A stretch of DNA of 51,740 nucleotides from CAYFPS01 sp964345075 (GCA_964345075.1 CAYFPS010000021.1:1-51740); one strand, 5' to 3'; shown: positions 34,918 to 44,069, numbered from the stretch's first letter. Made by a program: numbers and translations. Notes: a model not told the origin generated them from the letters alone.

Positions 34918-36036
34918 TCAGGCAGGTTTGTGTGTGTCCGCCCAGCTCCAGACCGAGCTTGCGGAAGGCGGCGGCAGCGGGCCGCTCAGCTCTTCTTCCT
35001 CGCTCAAGACCTGTGCGATGTCCGGGGGCAGGGGAGCCTCAAACTCCAGTCGCTCGCCCGTAATTGGATGCTCAAAACCCATGCGCCAACTGTGCAGGGC
35101 CTGCCGCTGAATAATCTCCAGATAATGCCGGGCGCGTATCACGCGATCACCCGTGTAACCGGCACGCTTTGGATCACGGCCCTGATAGTCCACATCACCA
35201 AAGACCGGATGCCCAAGGTGCATGGCATGAACGCGAATCTGGTGAGTACGCCCCGTCTCCAGCTTGAACTCCATCAGGCTGAGGAATTCAAAGCGGGCAG
35301 TTGTCTTGTAATGTGTCACGGCCCTTCTGCCACGCCCCTCATGCAGCACGGCCATCTTCAGCCTGTCCCGTGGATCACGACCAATGTCCGTGATGATGGT
35401 CCCCTGCAGACGCTTGGGACTTGTCCAGACCAGCGCCCGGTAAATCCGCTGAATGTCCCGGCGAAAGAACATGTCGGAAAGCAGCCTGACGGCATCCTGT
35501 GTTTTACCGATGACCATCAGGCCTGTTGTATCACGATCCAGCCGATGAACGATGCCGGGGCGAAAATCCTCAACCGCTTCGTCAGGCAGATCGTCCAGAT
35601 AGTGCATGAGCGCATTGACCAGTGTACCCGAAAAGTTGCCGCGAGCAGGATGAACGACCATCCCGGCTGCCTTGTTGATCACCATCAGATGCTCGTCTTC
35701 GTGGATCACTTCCAGCGGCAACTCTTCGGCCTGAATCAGCGGGCGCGGCTTGCGTGGAACCTTTACCAGCAGTTCATCACCGGGCAGCAGTTTGTAAGAC
35801 GGTTTGGCAACCGGCTTGTCGCCAACCCAGACCATCTGCTGATCGATCATGTGCTGAATCAGGGTGCGTGATACAAACTTGATCTGGCGGGCAAGGTAAC
35901 GGTCAATCCGTTCAGGCGTAGCCTGCGGGCCAATCCGCATGCGCAATTCTTCAACCCAATCCTGTTCGCATTCGGGCGGATGCTTCTCCTCGGCAGCGCC
36001 ATAGCGGACATAACTTTTACGACCGCGGGGACTCAC
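34918..36036 (-). CDS. RluD-type pseudouridine synthase
   Basis: Isomerises uridines in rRNA (RluA/RluD family). The 372-residue product has an N-terminal S4 RNA-binding domain (about 40-100, RIDRYLARQIKFVSRTLIQ) and a catalytic domain with HRLDRDTTGLMV bearing the active-site Asp. TGRTHQIRVHAMHLGHPVFG lies near the C-terminus. The longer-than-usual N-terminus (about 35 residues) has no clear feature. Four bases overlap lspA, the common lspA-rluD pairing. Confidence 0.93.
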   Translation of the reverse strand: MSPRGRKSYVRYGAAEEKHPPECEQDWVEELRMRIGPQATPERIDRYLARQIKFVSRTLIQHMIDQQMVWVGDKPVAKPSYKLLPGDELLVKVPRKPRPLIQAEELPLEVIHEDEHLMVINKAAGMVVHPARGNFSGTLVNALMHYLDDLPDEAVEDFRPGIVHRLDRDTTGLMVIGKTQDAVRLLSDMFFRRDIQRIYRALVWTSPKRLQGTIITDIGRDPRDRLKMAVLHEGRGRRAVTHYKTTARFEFLSLMEFKLETGRTHQIRVHAMHLGHPVFGDVDYQGRDPKRAGYTGDRVIRARHYLEIIQRQALHSWRMGFEHPITGERLEFEAPLPPDIAQVLSEEEELSGPLPPPSASSVWSWADTHKPA

Positions 36037-36497
36037 GATGCCTCCGTCTTGCTCTCTCGCTCTTCATCGGTTGAATCAATGTGACCGGTGAAACTTAAGA
36101 CCATCAATAGAATCATGCAGACGAAGATGTAGCTGTCCGCCAGATTGAAGACCCACCAGCGATCCAGATGGAAGCCGGAAAATCCAATGGATTGAATTGC
36201 AGGCAGATGGATATCGGGAATGTTCACATCAAACATGTCTGTAACACTGCCGAAGAAAAGCCGGTCGATCATGTTGCCCAGAGCCCCGCCCAGAATCCAG
36301 GGCAGGGTTGCCGGAATCCAGCCCCTCTGCGGCAAACGGCGAAAGAGCCAGATGCCCATGGCCAGTGCTGCCACGATGGAAAGCAGGCTCAAGAGCCACA
36401 TCGGAAGGAGCGAAATGCCCATGACACCGGCACGGTTTTCAACATATGTGATACGAAAAAGGTCACCCAGCAAGGCAAATGAATCGCCCTCTACCAT
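36033..36497 (-). CDS. lspA: Prolipoprotein signal peptidase LspA (start unresolved)
   Basis: Inner-membrane aspartyl protease that cuts lipoprotein signal peptides. Catalytic motifs are GGALGNMIDRL and FNLADSY; three TM helices are visible. The first ATG (36497) would give only 154 residues and lose the first TM helix. Reading further upstream in the same frame to about 36581 gives ALLIIAFCLVSDQISKILI, the expected TM1 with its conserved D-Q-x-S-K. That extension has no ATG, GTG or TTG before a stop at 36593. Either a non-canonical start or a base error is involved. It lies between dksA-like and rluD-like genes. Confidence 0.88.
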   Translation of the reverse strand: MVEGDSFALLGDLFRITYVENRAGVMGISLLPMWLLSLLSIVAALAMGIWLFRRLPQRGWIPATLPWILGGALGNMIDRLFFGSVTDMFDVNIPDIHLPAIQSIGFSGFHLDRWWVFNLADSYIFVCMILLMVLSFTGHIDSTDEERESKTEAS

Positions 36498-36586
36498 GTT
36501 CCGGCGTATCAGGATTTTTGAAATCTGATCCGAAACAAGACAGAAGGCGATAATGAGGAGTGCGCGCGAGCGTGTGATGAGCCTAC

Positions 36587-36967
36587 CTACTCACTTTCGG
36601 GCTTGCACTTGATGCAGAGCTTGGCGGTGGGAACAACCTTCAGGCGGTATTCGCTGATCTGTCCGCCACAGGAGGAACAGACACCGTAACTGCCATCGGC
36701 GATGCGCTCAAGTGCACCTTCAACGGTTTGAATGAACTTTCCCTGACGCGAGGCGAACATGAAGGTCTTTTCGCGCTCCTGCGCGTCCGTACCCTGATCG
36801 GCCATGTGAAAGGAATAGGTGCTGGAATCGCCAGAGGCCTGACTCAGGCCCTCCTCGAGCTCCTTGCGGCAATAGGCCAGCTCTTCCAGCGCTTCGTCAC
36901 GCTTGGCTTCAAGCCTTTTGCGAAAGGCCTCCAGCTGTTTCGCGTCGTAATACGGGTTCTTGCCCAT
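36587..36967 (-). CDS. DksA/TraR-family zinc-finger protein
   Basis: A 126-residue protein with an N-terminal coiled coil (about 8-60, LEAFRKRLEAKRDEALEELA) and a C-terminal zinc finger CSSCGG...CIKC with all four cysteines. DksA proteins bind the RNA polymerase secondary channel with ppGpp, but this shorter type next to ileS and lspA is of uncertain function. The DxxDxA tip is not clear (MADQGTDAQE). The ATG at 36967 has GAGG upstream; a GTG at 36973 is part of that site. Confidence 0.9.
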   Translation of the reverse strand: MGKNPYYDAKQLEAFRKRLEAKRDEALEELAYCRKELEEGLSQASGDSSTYSFHMADQGTDAQEREKTFMFASRQGKFIQTVEGALERIADGSYGVCSSCGGQISEYRLKVVPTAKLCIKCKPESE

Positions 36968-36999
36968 GTTCACCTCTCATCCTTGGGCCGCGTGCACCC

Positions 37000-39900
37000 T
37001 CAGGAGTTTTCTACCCGGCTGAGTCCGATGGCTACATTCAGATCATTCACCACCAGCGGATTCAGATTCTTTGCACTATCGGAAAGATCTAGGCTGAGCG
37101 CAAGCGTCTCACGCGCGATTCTCTCGCCGTGTTCGGCCAGCACATCTGCCAGTCGCTCGTCTCCACTAAGAACCAGCGCAATGCGATCGCTGACTTCAAG
37201 GCCGCTTTCCTTGCGCAGGTTTTGCACCCGGTTGATCAGCTCGCGCGCGATGCCTTCGCGAATCAACTCGTCATCCAGTTCGGCATCCAGCGCCACGGTA
37301 AAGCCGTGTTCGGTGATCACCTTGAGGCCTTCTTTTTCGAAGCGCTGAATCTGAATGTCTTCAAGGCGAATCTGCTCGCCCATGACTTCAATCATTTCGC
37401 CGTGCTCGAGCATGGCGATTTCTTCCGTGCCCCATGCCGTGATGATTGCCGCAGCATCCTTCATGCCCGCGCCAAAGCGCTTGCCCAGCACACGGAAGTT
37501 CGGTTTGATCTGAATCTCGACCAACTCGTGTTCGTCCCGGCTGATCTCGATCTGCTTCACATTCAGCTCGTCACGAATCAGCTCGGACATGCGATGGATG
37601 CAGGAGTCATCTTCTTCCCGGCCCACCACGATCAACATCTTCCTCAAGGGCTGACGGGTCTTGAGCTGGTGCTGCGCGCGCAGACTGCGGCCCAGTTTGA
37701 CCGCGTGTGATACAAGATCCATTTCGCGCTCGAGCGCGCGATCACGGTACTTCTCTTCGGCCGCCGGCCAGTCACAGAGATGCACCGAATCGGGCAGATC
37801 GGGCTCGGCCACACGAATCAGCTTCTGGTAGACAGCTTCGGTGACAAAGGGCACAAAAGGCGCCAGAATCAATGTCAGCTCGCGGATGCAGCGATAGAGC
37901 GTCGAATAGGCACCGTGCTTGTCGGCGTCATCCTCGCTTTTCCAGAAGCGGCTGCGCGAACGACGGAGATACCAGTTGGAAAGCTCATCCAGGTGATCCA
38001 CAATCGCCTCGCTGGCACTGAAAACATCAAAGGCTTCGAGTGCATCGGCCACACGCGAATTCAGCCGCTCGGTCGCCGAAAGAATCCAGCGATCCAGCTC
38101 CGCCTCCGGCTCAGCCAGTCCCCTGGCGGGCGTCCAGCCATCAATGTTGGCGTAGGTGACAAAGAAGCTGTAGATGTTCCAGTAGGGCAGCAGAATCTGC
38201 TTGACAGCCTCGCGAATCAGGTCCGGGCTGAAGCGCTTGGCATTCCAGGGATGACTGTTGAAGAAGGTCCAGCGCACTGCATCAGCGCCGAATTCCTGGA
38301 AGGTTTCCATCGGATCGATCACATTGCCGATGGTCTTGGACATCTTGCGACCGTCCTTGTCGCCCACCAGGCCTGTGCAGATCACATTCTTGAAACTGCT
38401 TTTACCCGTCAGAATCGTTGAAACGGCCAGCATCGTGTAGAACCAGCCGCGTGTCTGATCCAGCCCTTCGCAGATGAAGTCGGCCGGGAACTGCTTTTCG
38501 AAAATCTCTGCCGAGCCGGTGCGAGCAGGATAGCCAAACTGGCCCCAGGGCATCAGGCCGGCGTTGAACCAGCAGTCCAGCACAAAGGGCTCGCGGGCCA
38601 TGGGCTTGCTGCATGCGGGACAGCTGACAGCCACCTGATCGATCCACGGCATGTGCAGATCCATCTCTGGATCCAGCGTCTCCTGCGTGTACTGCCCGAG
38701 TTCCTCCAGGCTTGCCACACAGATGCGGTGAGCACAGCCCTCGTCGCTGCAGGTCCAGACGGGAAGTGGACTTCCCCAGTAGCGATCCCGTGATACAGCC
38801 CAGTCAACATTGTTCTCGAGCCAGCTGCCAAAGCGGCCTTCACCGATGGAGGCGGGAACCCAGTTGATGTCCTGATTAGCCGAGATCATGTCCTCGCGCA
38901 CGGCTGTCGTCCGAATGAACCAGGACGGCTTGGCGTGATACATCAAGGGATTCTCGCACTTGTAGCAGTGCGGGTAGCTGTGCTCGTGCTTTGCCTTGCC
39001 ATGCAGGAGTTTGCGGGCGGCCAGGTCCTTGATGATCTCCACATCCAGACCTTCTTCGCGGAAATAGCGCCCGGCAAAGGCGCCACAGCGCTCGGTGAAA
39101 TGACCCGTGTCATCCACATGCTGGACGCGGGGAAGTTCATTAGCGCGAATCAGCCGAAAGTCGTCTTCACCATAAAGCGCCAGATGGACCATGCCCGTAC
39201 CGTCATCGGCGGTTACATATTCGTCCACCACCGTCCGATGCGGCTTGCGGCCCTCATCATCGGCCTCGGCATAAAAGTCCCAAAGCGGGTCGTATTCCAG
39301 CCCGGCGAGCTCGCGGCCCTTGACGACCTTGATCAGCTCCCAGCCTTCTTCGCCCAGCACGGCCGTGATACGTTCCTTGGCCAGAATCAGGACTTCGCCA
39401 TCCTTGTTGACAAATGCGTAATCCAGATCCGGACCCAGTGCCAGCGCCACATTGCCGATCAAGGTCCAGGGCGTGGTCGTCCAGGCCAGCAGGTAAGTAC
39501 CAGACTCGCCCTTCAGTGGAAAGCGCGCCGTGCAGGTCAGGTCCTTGACATCCTTGTAGCCCTGCGCCAGCTCATGACTGGAAAGACTGGTCCCGCAGCG
39601 GGCACAGTAGGGCATGATCTTGACATCACGGTAGAGCAGGTCCTTGTCCCAGATCTGCCCTAATACCCACCAGTCGGACTGGATGTAATCGTTCGAGAGA
39701 GTCGCGTAGTGATCTTCCAGGTCCAGGAAGCGACCAATGCGGCGAATGCTCTCTTCCCATTCATCCTTGAAGCGAAAGACTGTGGAGCGGCAGTATTCCT
39801 GAAACTTCTCCACACCAAAGGCCGGAATCTCACTCTTGTCCTTGAGGCCCAGCTCGCGCTCGGCCTTCAGCTCAACAGGCAGACCGTGGGTATCCCAGCC

Positions 39901-40158
39901 AGCGCGCCGCAGAACACGGAAACCGCGCATGGTCTTGTAGCGGGGCCAAAGGTCCTTGAGCGAGGACTGCATCATGTGACCCACATGGGGACGACCGTTG
40001 GTTCCGGGAGGGCCATCATAAAAGACCCAGTCGGGAGCTCCTTCACGCTGTGATACACTGCGCTGAAAGACATCGAGTTCATCCCAGAGGCGAAGGATCT
40101 CTTCTTCCTGAGAGGCGAAGTTCACATTGCGGGGGACTTCGGGATATGGTGGTTTCAT
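37000..40158 (-). CDS. ileS: Isoleucyl-tRNA synthetase (type 2, long form)
   Basis: Class I synthetase with editing domain. The 1052-residue product has the HIGH motif as GRPHVGHMM near residue 50, a large editing insert (TTTPWTLIGNVALALGP), KMSKTIGN near 600, and a C-terminal extension (VALDAELDDELIREGIAREL, ESGLEVSDRI) typical of type-2 IleRS. No terminal zinc finger of the type-1 kind. The family-like start is ATG at 40158; a GTG at 40179 overlaps the punA stop (GTGA) and would add MIQAVST. That GTG is itself part of a GTGATACAAG copy, so the choice is uncertain. Confidence 0.95.
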   Translation of the reverse strand: MKPPYPEVPRNVNFASQEEEILRLWDELDVFQRSVSQREGAPDWVFYDGPPGTNGRPHVGHMMQSSLKDLWPRYKTMRGFRVLRRAGWDTHGLPVELKAERELGLKDKSEIPAFGVEKFQEYCRSTVFRFKDEWEESIRRIGRFLDLEDHYATLSNDYIQSDWWVLGQIWDKDLLYRDVKIMPYCARCGTSLSSHELAQGYKDVKDLTCTARFPLKGESGTYLLAWTTTPWTLIGNVALALGPDLDYAFVNKDGEVLILAKERITAVLGEEGWELIKVVKGRELAGLEYDPLWDFYAEADDEGRKPHRTVVDEYVTADDGTGMVHLALYGEDDFRLIRANELPRVQHVDDTGHFTERCGAFAGRYFREEGLDVEIIKDLAARKLLHGKAKHEHSYPHCYKCENPLMYHAKPSWFIRTTAVREDMISANQDINWVPASIGEGRFGSWLENNVDWAVSRDRYWGSPLPVWTCSDEGCAHRICVASLEELGQYTQETLDPEMDLHMPWIDQVAVSCPACSKPMAREPFVLDCWFNAGLMPWGQFGYPARTGSAEIFEKQFPADFICEGLDQTRGWFYTMLAVSTILTGKSSFKNVICTGLVGDKDGRKMSKTIGNVIDPMETFQEFGADAVRWTFFNSHPWNAKRFSPDLIREAVKQILLPYWNIYSFFVTYANIDGWTPARGLAEPEAELDRWILSATERLNSRVADALEAFDVFSASEAIVDHLDELSNWYLRRSRSRFWKSEDDADKHGAYSTLYRCIRELTLILAPFVPFVTEAVYQKLIRVAEPDLPDSVHLCDWPAAEEKYRDRALEREMDLVSHAVKLGRSLRAQHQLKTRQPLRKMLIVVGREEDDSCIHRMSELIRDELNVKQIEISRDEHELVEIQIKPNFRVLGKRFGAGMKDAAAIITAWGTEEIAMLEHGEMIEVMGEQIRLEDIQIQRFEKEGLKVITEHGFTVALDAELDDELIREGIARELINRVQNLRKESGLEVSDRIALVLSGDERLADVLAEHGERIARETLALSLDLSDSAKNLNPLVVNDLNVAIGLSRVENS

Positions 40159-40175
40159 TGTGCTCACAGCTTGTA

Positions 40176-41003
40176 TCACAGTTCTTCCAGAATGGCTTCA
40201 ACCAGGGCGGTCAGAGATGGCTCCGTTCCTGCAGCCGCCTCGAGGATTTCCTCCAGGGCCACAGGCTTTAGCGCCTCGGGGAAGCATTCGTCAGTGACAA
40301 TCGAAAAGCCCAGGACACGCATGCCCATGTGTCGGGCGACGATGCACTCAGGTACCGTGCTCATGCCCACCACGTCGCTACCCATGGCACGCAGCATGCG
40401 GTACTCGGCGCGTGTTTCAAGATTGGGTCCGGCCACAGCCGTATACACGCCCTTCTGCAGGGCTATGCCCAGCTCGAGTGCCAGCTTTTCGGCCAGCGCA
40501 ATCAGCTCGCGATCGTAGGGTGCGCTCATGTCCGGGAAGCGCGGCCCCAGCTCATCCAGATTGGCGCCGATGAGTGGATTGTCGCCCAGCAGATTGATGT
40601 GATCTTCCATCACCATCAGGTCGCCGCGGCGAAACTGCGGATTGACACAGCCGCAGGCATTGGATACGACCAGCGTTTCAATTCCCAGGCCCTTCATCAC
40701 ACGGACCGGGAAAGTGATCTGCTGCATCGTGTAGCCTTCGTAGTAGTGAAAGCGCCCCTGCATGATCAGAACCGGAATACCCCGCAGCCTGGCCAGCAGC
40801 AGACGGCCATGATGGCTCTCCACTGTGGACTCAGGAAAGTGGGGCAGCTCGCCGTATGGGATGGTTTCGATGATTTCTGCATCACGCGCCAGCCCGCCCA
40901 GTCCTGTTCCCAGAATGATGCCGATAGCCGGCTTAACACCATCAAGGCGCTTCTCGAGCGCCGTGATACATTCGCGAATTTCCTGCATACCCGGCTGTGT
41001 CAT
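40176..41003 (-). CDS. punA: Purine nucleoside phosphorylase
   Basis: Trimeric PNP of the inosine/guanosine type, splitting purine nucleosides with phosphate. The 275-residue product has LGTGLGGLA (phosphate loop), ESHHGRLLLARL, QGRFHYYEGY, SNACGCVNPQFRRGDLMVM, the purine-site AGPNLETRAEYRMLR, and VGMSTVPECIVARHMGMRV. MtnP-type methylthioadenosine phosphorylases are related, but the Glu/Met/Asn positions fit PNP better. The start overlaps the divIVA stop by 4 nt. Confidence 0.92.
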   Translation of the reverse strand: MTQPGMQEIRECITALEKRLDGVKPAIGIILGTGLGGLARDAEIIETIPYGELPHFPESTVESHHGRLLLARLRGIPVLIMQGRFHYYEGYTMQQITFPVRVMKGLGIETLVVSNACGCVNPQFRRGDLMVMEDHINLLGDNPLIGANLDELGPRFPDMSAPYDRELIALAEKLALELGIALQKGVYTAVAGPNLETRAEYRMLRAMGSDVVGMSTVPECIVARHMGMRVLGFSIVTDECFPEALKPVALEEILEAAAGTEPSLTALVEAILEEL

Positions 41004-41467
41004 GCCTCGGGGCTTCCCTCTTTTCGTTCCAGTTCCTCGTCGATGGCATCCAGCAGACTTTGCTGATCGCTCAGAAGCTTGTGCATGCGATCGGAAAAAC
41101 GCTGACGCTGCTCGCCAAGCTGCTTGAGCTCATTGGCCAGTTCTTTACGCCTGACTTCGCCTTCAGCCAGCAGGGCTTCCGCTTTCAAGCTGGCTTCGCT
41201 GATGATCAGCTCGGCCTCACGCCGGGCCTCAGACAATTCTGCTTCGCTCTTTTTCATTCCCTGTCGCAGCTCTTCATCTCGCTGCTGAAAGCGCAGAAGT
41301 TCGGCCTCTGCACTCTCAAGACGCGCCATCAGTGTAACACGCTCGGCTTCCAGCTCTTCCAGTCGCTGTGCTGCGCTTTCCAGACAGCCCGACACTTCGT
41401 CCGGGTCCAGTCCGCGCATCTTCTTCTGGAAGTGGGCATGGCGCAGATCTTCGGGAGAGAGTTTCAT
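41000..41467 (-). CDS. DivIVA-domain coiled-coil protein
   Basis: A 155-residue protein with a short N-terminal DivIVA/membrane-binding segment (MKLSPEDLRHAHFQKKMRGLDPDEV, residues 1-25), then continuous coiled coil rich in Glu, Arg, Leu and Gln. It is expected to mark curved or septal membrane, but outside Gram-positives the role is poorly known. The ATG at 41467 overlaps the yggT stop (TGATG). A longer frame from 41485 is possible but lacks family similarity. Confidence 0.82.
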   Translation of the reverse strand: MKLSPEDLRHAHFQKKMRGLDPDEVSGCLESAAQRLEELEAERVTLMARLESAEAELLRFQQRDEELRQGMKKSEAELSEARREAELIISEASLKAEALLAEGEVRRKELANELKQLGEQRQRFSDRMHKLLSDQQSLLDAIDEELERKEGSPEA

Positions 41468-41715
41468 CAGGCGCCGATCAACCATTTGAGCACGAGGCGC
41501 AGAAAATGAACACCAATGAAGGCGATCAGTGGCGAGAAGTCGATGCCGGAAAAGGTCGGTACGACTTCACGAATCCGCGCGAAGACTGGCTCGGTCAGCT
41601 GTCGAATGATTCTGACCACCGGGTTGAAGGGATCCACACTGATCCAGCTGATGATCGCCGCTGCAATGATCACCAGCAAATAGGCCTGTGCGACAAAGTC
41701 GATGACTTGATGCAT
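41467..41715 (-). CDS. yggT: YggT-family membrane protein
   Basis: An 82-residue inner-membrane protein with two TM helices (about 8-26 and 60-80) around the conserved ISWISVDPFNPVVRIIRQLTEP core. YggT proteins are tied to osmotic or division functions; no activity is known. The position between yggS and divIVA is a widely conserved order. The ribosome site is AGGGGC. Confidence 0.92.
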   Translation of the reverse strand: MHQVIDFVAQAYLLVIIAAAIISWISVDPFNPVVRIIRQLTEPVFARIREVVPTFSGIDFSPLIAFIGVHFLRLVLKWLIGA

Positions 41716-41724
41716 GATTCGCCC

Positions 41725-42435
41725 CTATTCCTCGTACAACAGACTTCCAATTCGAATCAGGCTGGCGCCCTCCTGCACGGCGATGGCAAAGTCACCGCTC
41801 ATGCCCATGGAGAGCTGAGTCAGCTGTGTGACACGCGGATCCAGCCGATCACGCAACAGACGCAGAGCTCGAAAACTCAGCCGTGCGGTTTCGCCGCCAC
41901 CCTGCGCGGCCATGCCCATCAGCCCTTCGACTGCCAGACCGGGCAGTGCAAGCAACTCAGGCAGCACCTGCTCCAGCTCATCAGGCGAAAAGCCATGCTT
42001 CTGCTCCTCGGCTGAAGCATTCACCTGCAACAGTACCCGCTGTTTCAAAGCCCTCTCGACTGCCAGTTGACTGATCCGCTCAGCCAGCTCCATGCGATCC
42101 ACCGAATGGATCAACTGAAAACGCCCGACGACCTGCGCTGCCTTGTTGCGCTGCAGGCTGCCAATAAAGTGCCACTCCAGTGGTGCGGCAACACTGCCCG
42201 CAAGCTCATCCAGCTTGGGCAGGGCCTGCTGAACGCGGCTTTCAGCAAAAATTGTGAGACCGGCCGCTCGCATGTCGCGCATCTGATCCGCAGTCAGATA
42301 CTTGCTGACCGCCACGATCTGAATTGAGGCTGGATCAAGGGCCCGTGCACCCGCGGGCGCCTGGCGGCATGCCCCTTCGACTTCCTGACGAAGCCAGGCG
42401 AGCTTGCGAGCCAAATGTTCCCTGTCCGTTCGCAT
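41725..42435 (-). CDS. yggS: PLP-homeostasis protein YggS (PipY/YBL036C family)
   Basis: A 236-residue alanine-racemase-like TIM-barrel protein that binds pyridoxal phosphate through Lys in IVAVSKYLTADQ and helps balance vitamin B6. Other landmarks: EWHFIGSLQRNKA, LIHSVDRMELAE, VNASAEEQKHGF and LSMGMSGDFAIAVQEGASLIRIG. The ATG at 42435 has AAGG upstream and fits the family; the longer frame from 42462 would run into the divergent promoter region. First gene of the nine-gene minus chain. Confidence 0.93.
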   Translation of the reverse strand: MRTDREHLARKLAWLRQEVEGACRQAPAGARALDPASIQIVAVSKYLTADQMRDMRAAGLTIFAESRVQQALPKLDELAGSVAAPLEWHFIGSLQRNKAAQVVGRFQLIHSVDRMELAERISQLAVERALKQRVLLQVNASAEEQKHGFSPDELEQVLPELLALPGLAVEGLMGMAAQGGGETARLSFRALRLLRDRLDPRVTQLTQLSMGMSGDFAIAVQEGASLIRIGSLLYEE

Positions 42436-42503
42436 GCAGCGACCTTGTTTCACCCAAACCAATTAATATAGGGTTCCACAGGGCAAGAGATTGAGGATTC
42501 ACC

Positions 42504-43181
42504 ATGCCTGCGACAAAGCCTTCAAGCTTCACGGCCATGGGGCTGTTCAAAGCCGGCCTGCATGTCTGGTCGCTGGAAAGCACACGCTTTCTGGGTTTTG
42601 GCCTCTTGATGCTGCTCGGAAGCTTCACCGTGACACAAATTCCGGTCCTGGGTTTTGTGCTCGGCCTCGCGCTGGAAGGCCCTCTGGTAGCGGGTGTCGC
42701 GCTGGCCAGTCGCCGCGTCCTGCTGGGTGAAAGGCCCGAAACCGAGGACTTCGCAGGAGGCTTTTCGAGCGTGCACGCCTTTCTGCTGCTGGCCAGTGCC
42801 GCACTGATCACAATGGCCATCGCGGGCCTGGGAGCATTGCTGATCCTGCCCGGGATTTTTGCCGCAGCGGTTTTCTGGATTGTGATACCAGTGCTGGTTT
42901 TTGAAGGCGGCAATGTCAGAACGGCCTTGAAGCGATGCCTGGAACTAAGCAGACCACACCTCTTTCAGCTGATCCTCATTCGCCTGATCTTCCTTGCGGT
43001 GGAAGTGCTTGTAATGATTCCCGTGCTGGAAGCAATGCTTGCCGGTGGCCAACCAACCCTGAACCAGCTGCTGCCCGGTCTGCTCGCCGCCTGGCTCCTT
43101 GGCCCTCTCCGGGGCATCCTCGCCACACTGGCCTTATTCAAACTGAGGGGAGGGCCTGAAAGCGTGTTGGTTGAAGGGTGA
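42504..43181 (+). CDS. Multi-spanning membrane protein of unknown function
   Basis: A 225-residue hydrophobic protein with about five or six TM helices (LGFGLLMLLGSFTVTQIPVL, AFLLLASAALITMAIAGLGA, LLILPGIFAAAVFWIVIPVL and others). It has a cytoplasmic-looking CLELSRPHLFQLILIRL segment seen in DUF975/YciC-like and GDPD-membrane-domain proteins. No precise family is assigned. The start has GAGG 7 nt upstream. It is divergent from yggS and followed directly by simple repeats, with no terminator seen. Confidence 0.75.
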   Translation: MPATKPSSFTAMGLFKAGLHVWSLESTRFLGFGLLMLLGSFTVTQIPVLGFVLGLALEGPLVAGVALASRRVLLGERPETEDFAGGFSSVHAFLLLASAALITMAIAGLGALLILPGIFAAAVFWIVIPVLVFEGGNVRTALKRCLELSRPHLFQLILIRLIFLAVEVLVMIPVLEAMLAGGQPTLNQLLPGLLAAWLLGPLRGILATLALFKLRGGPESVLVEG

Positions 43182-43191
43182 GGACAATGAC

Positions 43192-43330
43192 GAAGGACGA
43201 GGGGCGAAGGACGAAGGACGAAGGACGAGTGTTGAGAGGACACATTCTTCATTCTTCATTCTTCATTTTTCATTCTTCATTCTTCATTCTTCATTCTTCA
43301 TTCTTCATTCTTCATATCTTCCCCCCCCCC
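43192..43330. repeat. Heptamer repeats GAAGGAC and ATTCTTC with a C10 tract
   Basis: GAAGGAC occurs at 43192 and three times in tandem at 43206-43226. ATTCTTC runs ten times at 43244-43313 with one changed unit. A run of ten C follows at 43321-43330. The array fills the gap between the membrane protein and SDR genes; its right edge lies inside the last codons of the SDR frame. Confidence 0.95.
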
Positions 43331-44069
43331 TGTGCACATGATGCACGCTGGCCTGGCAGGTCGGGAAGATGACGATTTCACTCACCTGAACATGCGCGGG
43401 GCGTTCGGCAACCCAGAGTACGGCTTCGGCAACATCTCTCCCCTGGAGCGCCGTGATGTCTTCGTATACGGCCCGGGCCCGGTCCTTGTCACCGCGAAAA
43501 CGCACCTGACTGAATTCCGTCTCGACCAGACCGGGATCGATGGTGCAGACCCGCAGGGGTGTCGCCACCAGATCGATGCCCAGCCCGCGTGACAGGGCAA
43601 GTTCGGCGGCTTTTGTAGCACAATAGACTCCGCCACCGGGATAGGTCTGGCGACCGGCGATGGAGCCGATGTTGATCACCTGTCCCTTGCCGCGCTCCAG
43701 CATGCCGGGCACAAGCAGCCGTGATACACGCAAAAGGGCCAGCACGTTCAGCCCGAAGATCTTTTCCCATTCATCCATGTTGCCGCTTTGCATGGGTTCG
43801 GTGCCCAGCGCGAAGCCGGCGTTGTTGATCAGCAGCTCGGGAGCGGCAAAATCCTGTGGCAGGTTTTCGATTGCGCTTATGGTCGCTTCTGCGTCCTGCA
43901 GATCAAGCGGCAGTGGCAGATGCTCTCCGGGAAGCTCCGCGGCCAGAGCCTTCAGACGGTCTTCCCTTCTGGCGATCAAAACCAGCTTCCAACCCTTTTC
44001 GGCAAGCAGCTTCGCGGTGGCTTCTCCGATACCGGCGGAGGCGCCTGTGATGACAGCAACAGATGACAT
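43305..44069 (-). CDS. Short-chain dehydrogenase/reductase (YdfG-like)
   Basis: A 254-residue NAD(P)-dependent SDR. Cofactor loop TGASAGIG at residues 8-15; basic pair IARREDR suggesting NADPH; LLINNAGFALG; catalytic Ser in INIGSIAGRQTYPGGG, YCATK with Tyr and Lys. Closest in style to YdfG/serine-3-dehydrogenases; substrate unknown. The ATG at 44069 has GGGGAG upstream. The C-terminal ten or so residues (HRGGGRYEE) come from the C10 tract and the heptamer array, so slippage would change the tail and stop codon. Confidence 0.92.
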   Translation of the reverse strand: MSSVAVITGASAGIGEATAKLLAEKGWKLVLIARREDRLKALAAELPGEHLPLPLDLQDAEATISAIENLPQDFAAPELLINNAGFALGTEPMQSGNMDEWEKIFGLNVLALLRVSRLLVPGMLERGKGQVINIGSIAGRQTYPGGGVYCATKAAELALSRGLGIDLVATPLRVCTIDPGLVETEFSQVRFRGDKDRARAVYEDITALQGRDVAEAVLWVAERPAHVQVSEIVIFPTCQASVHHVHRGGGRYEE

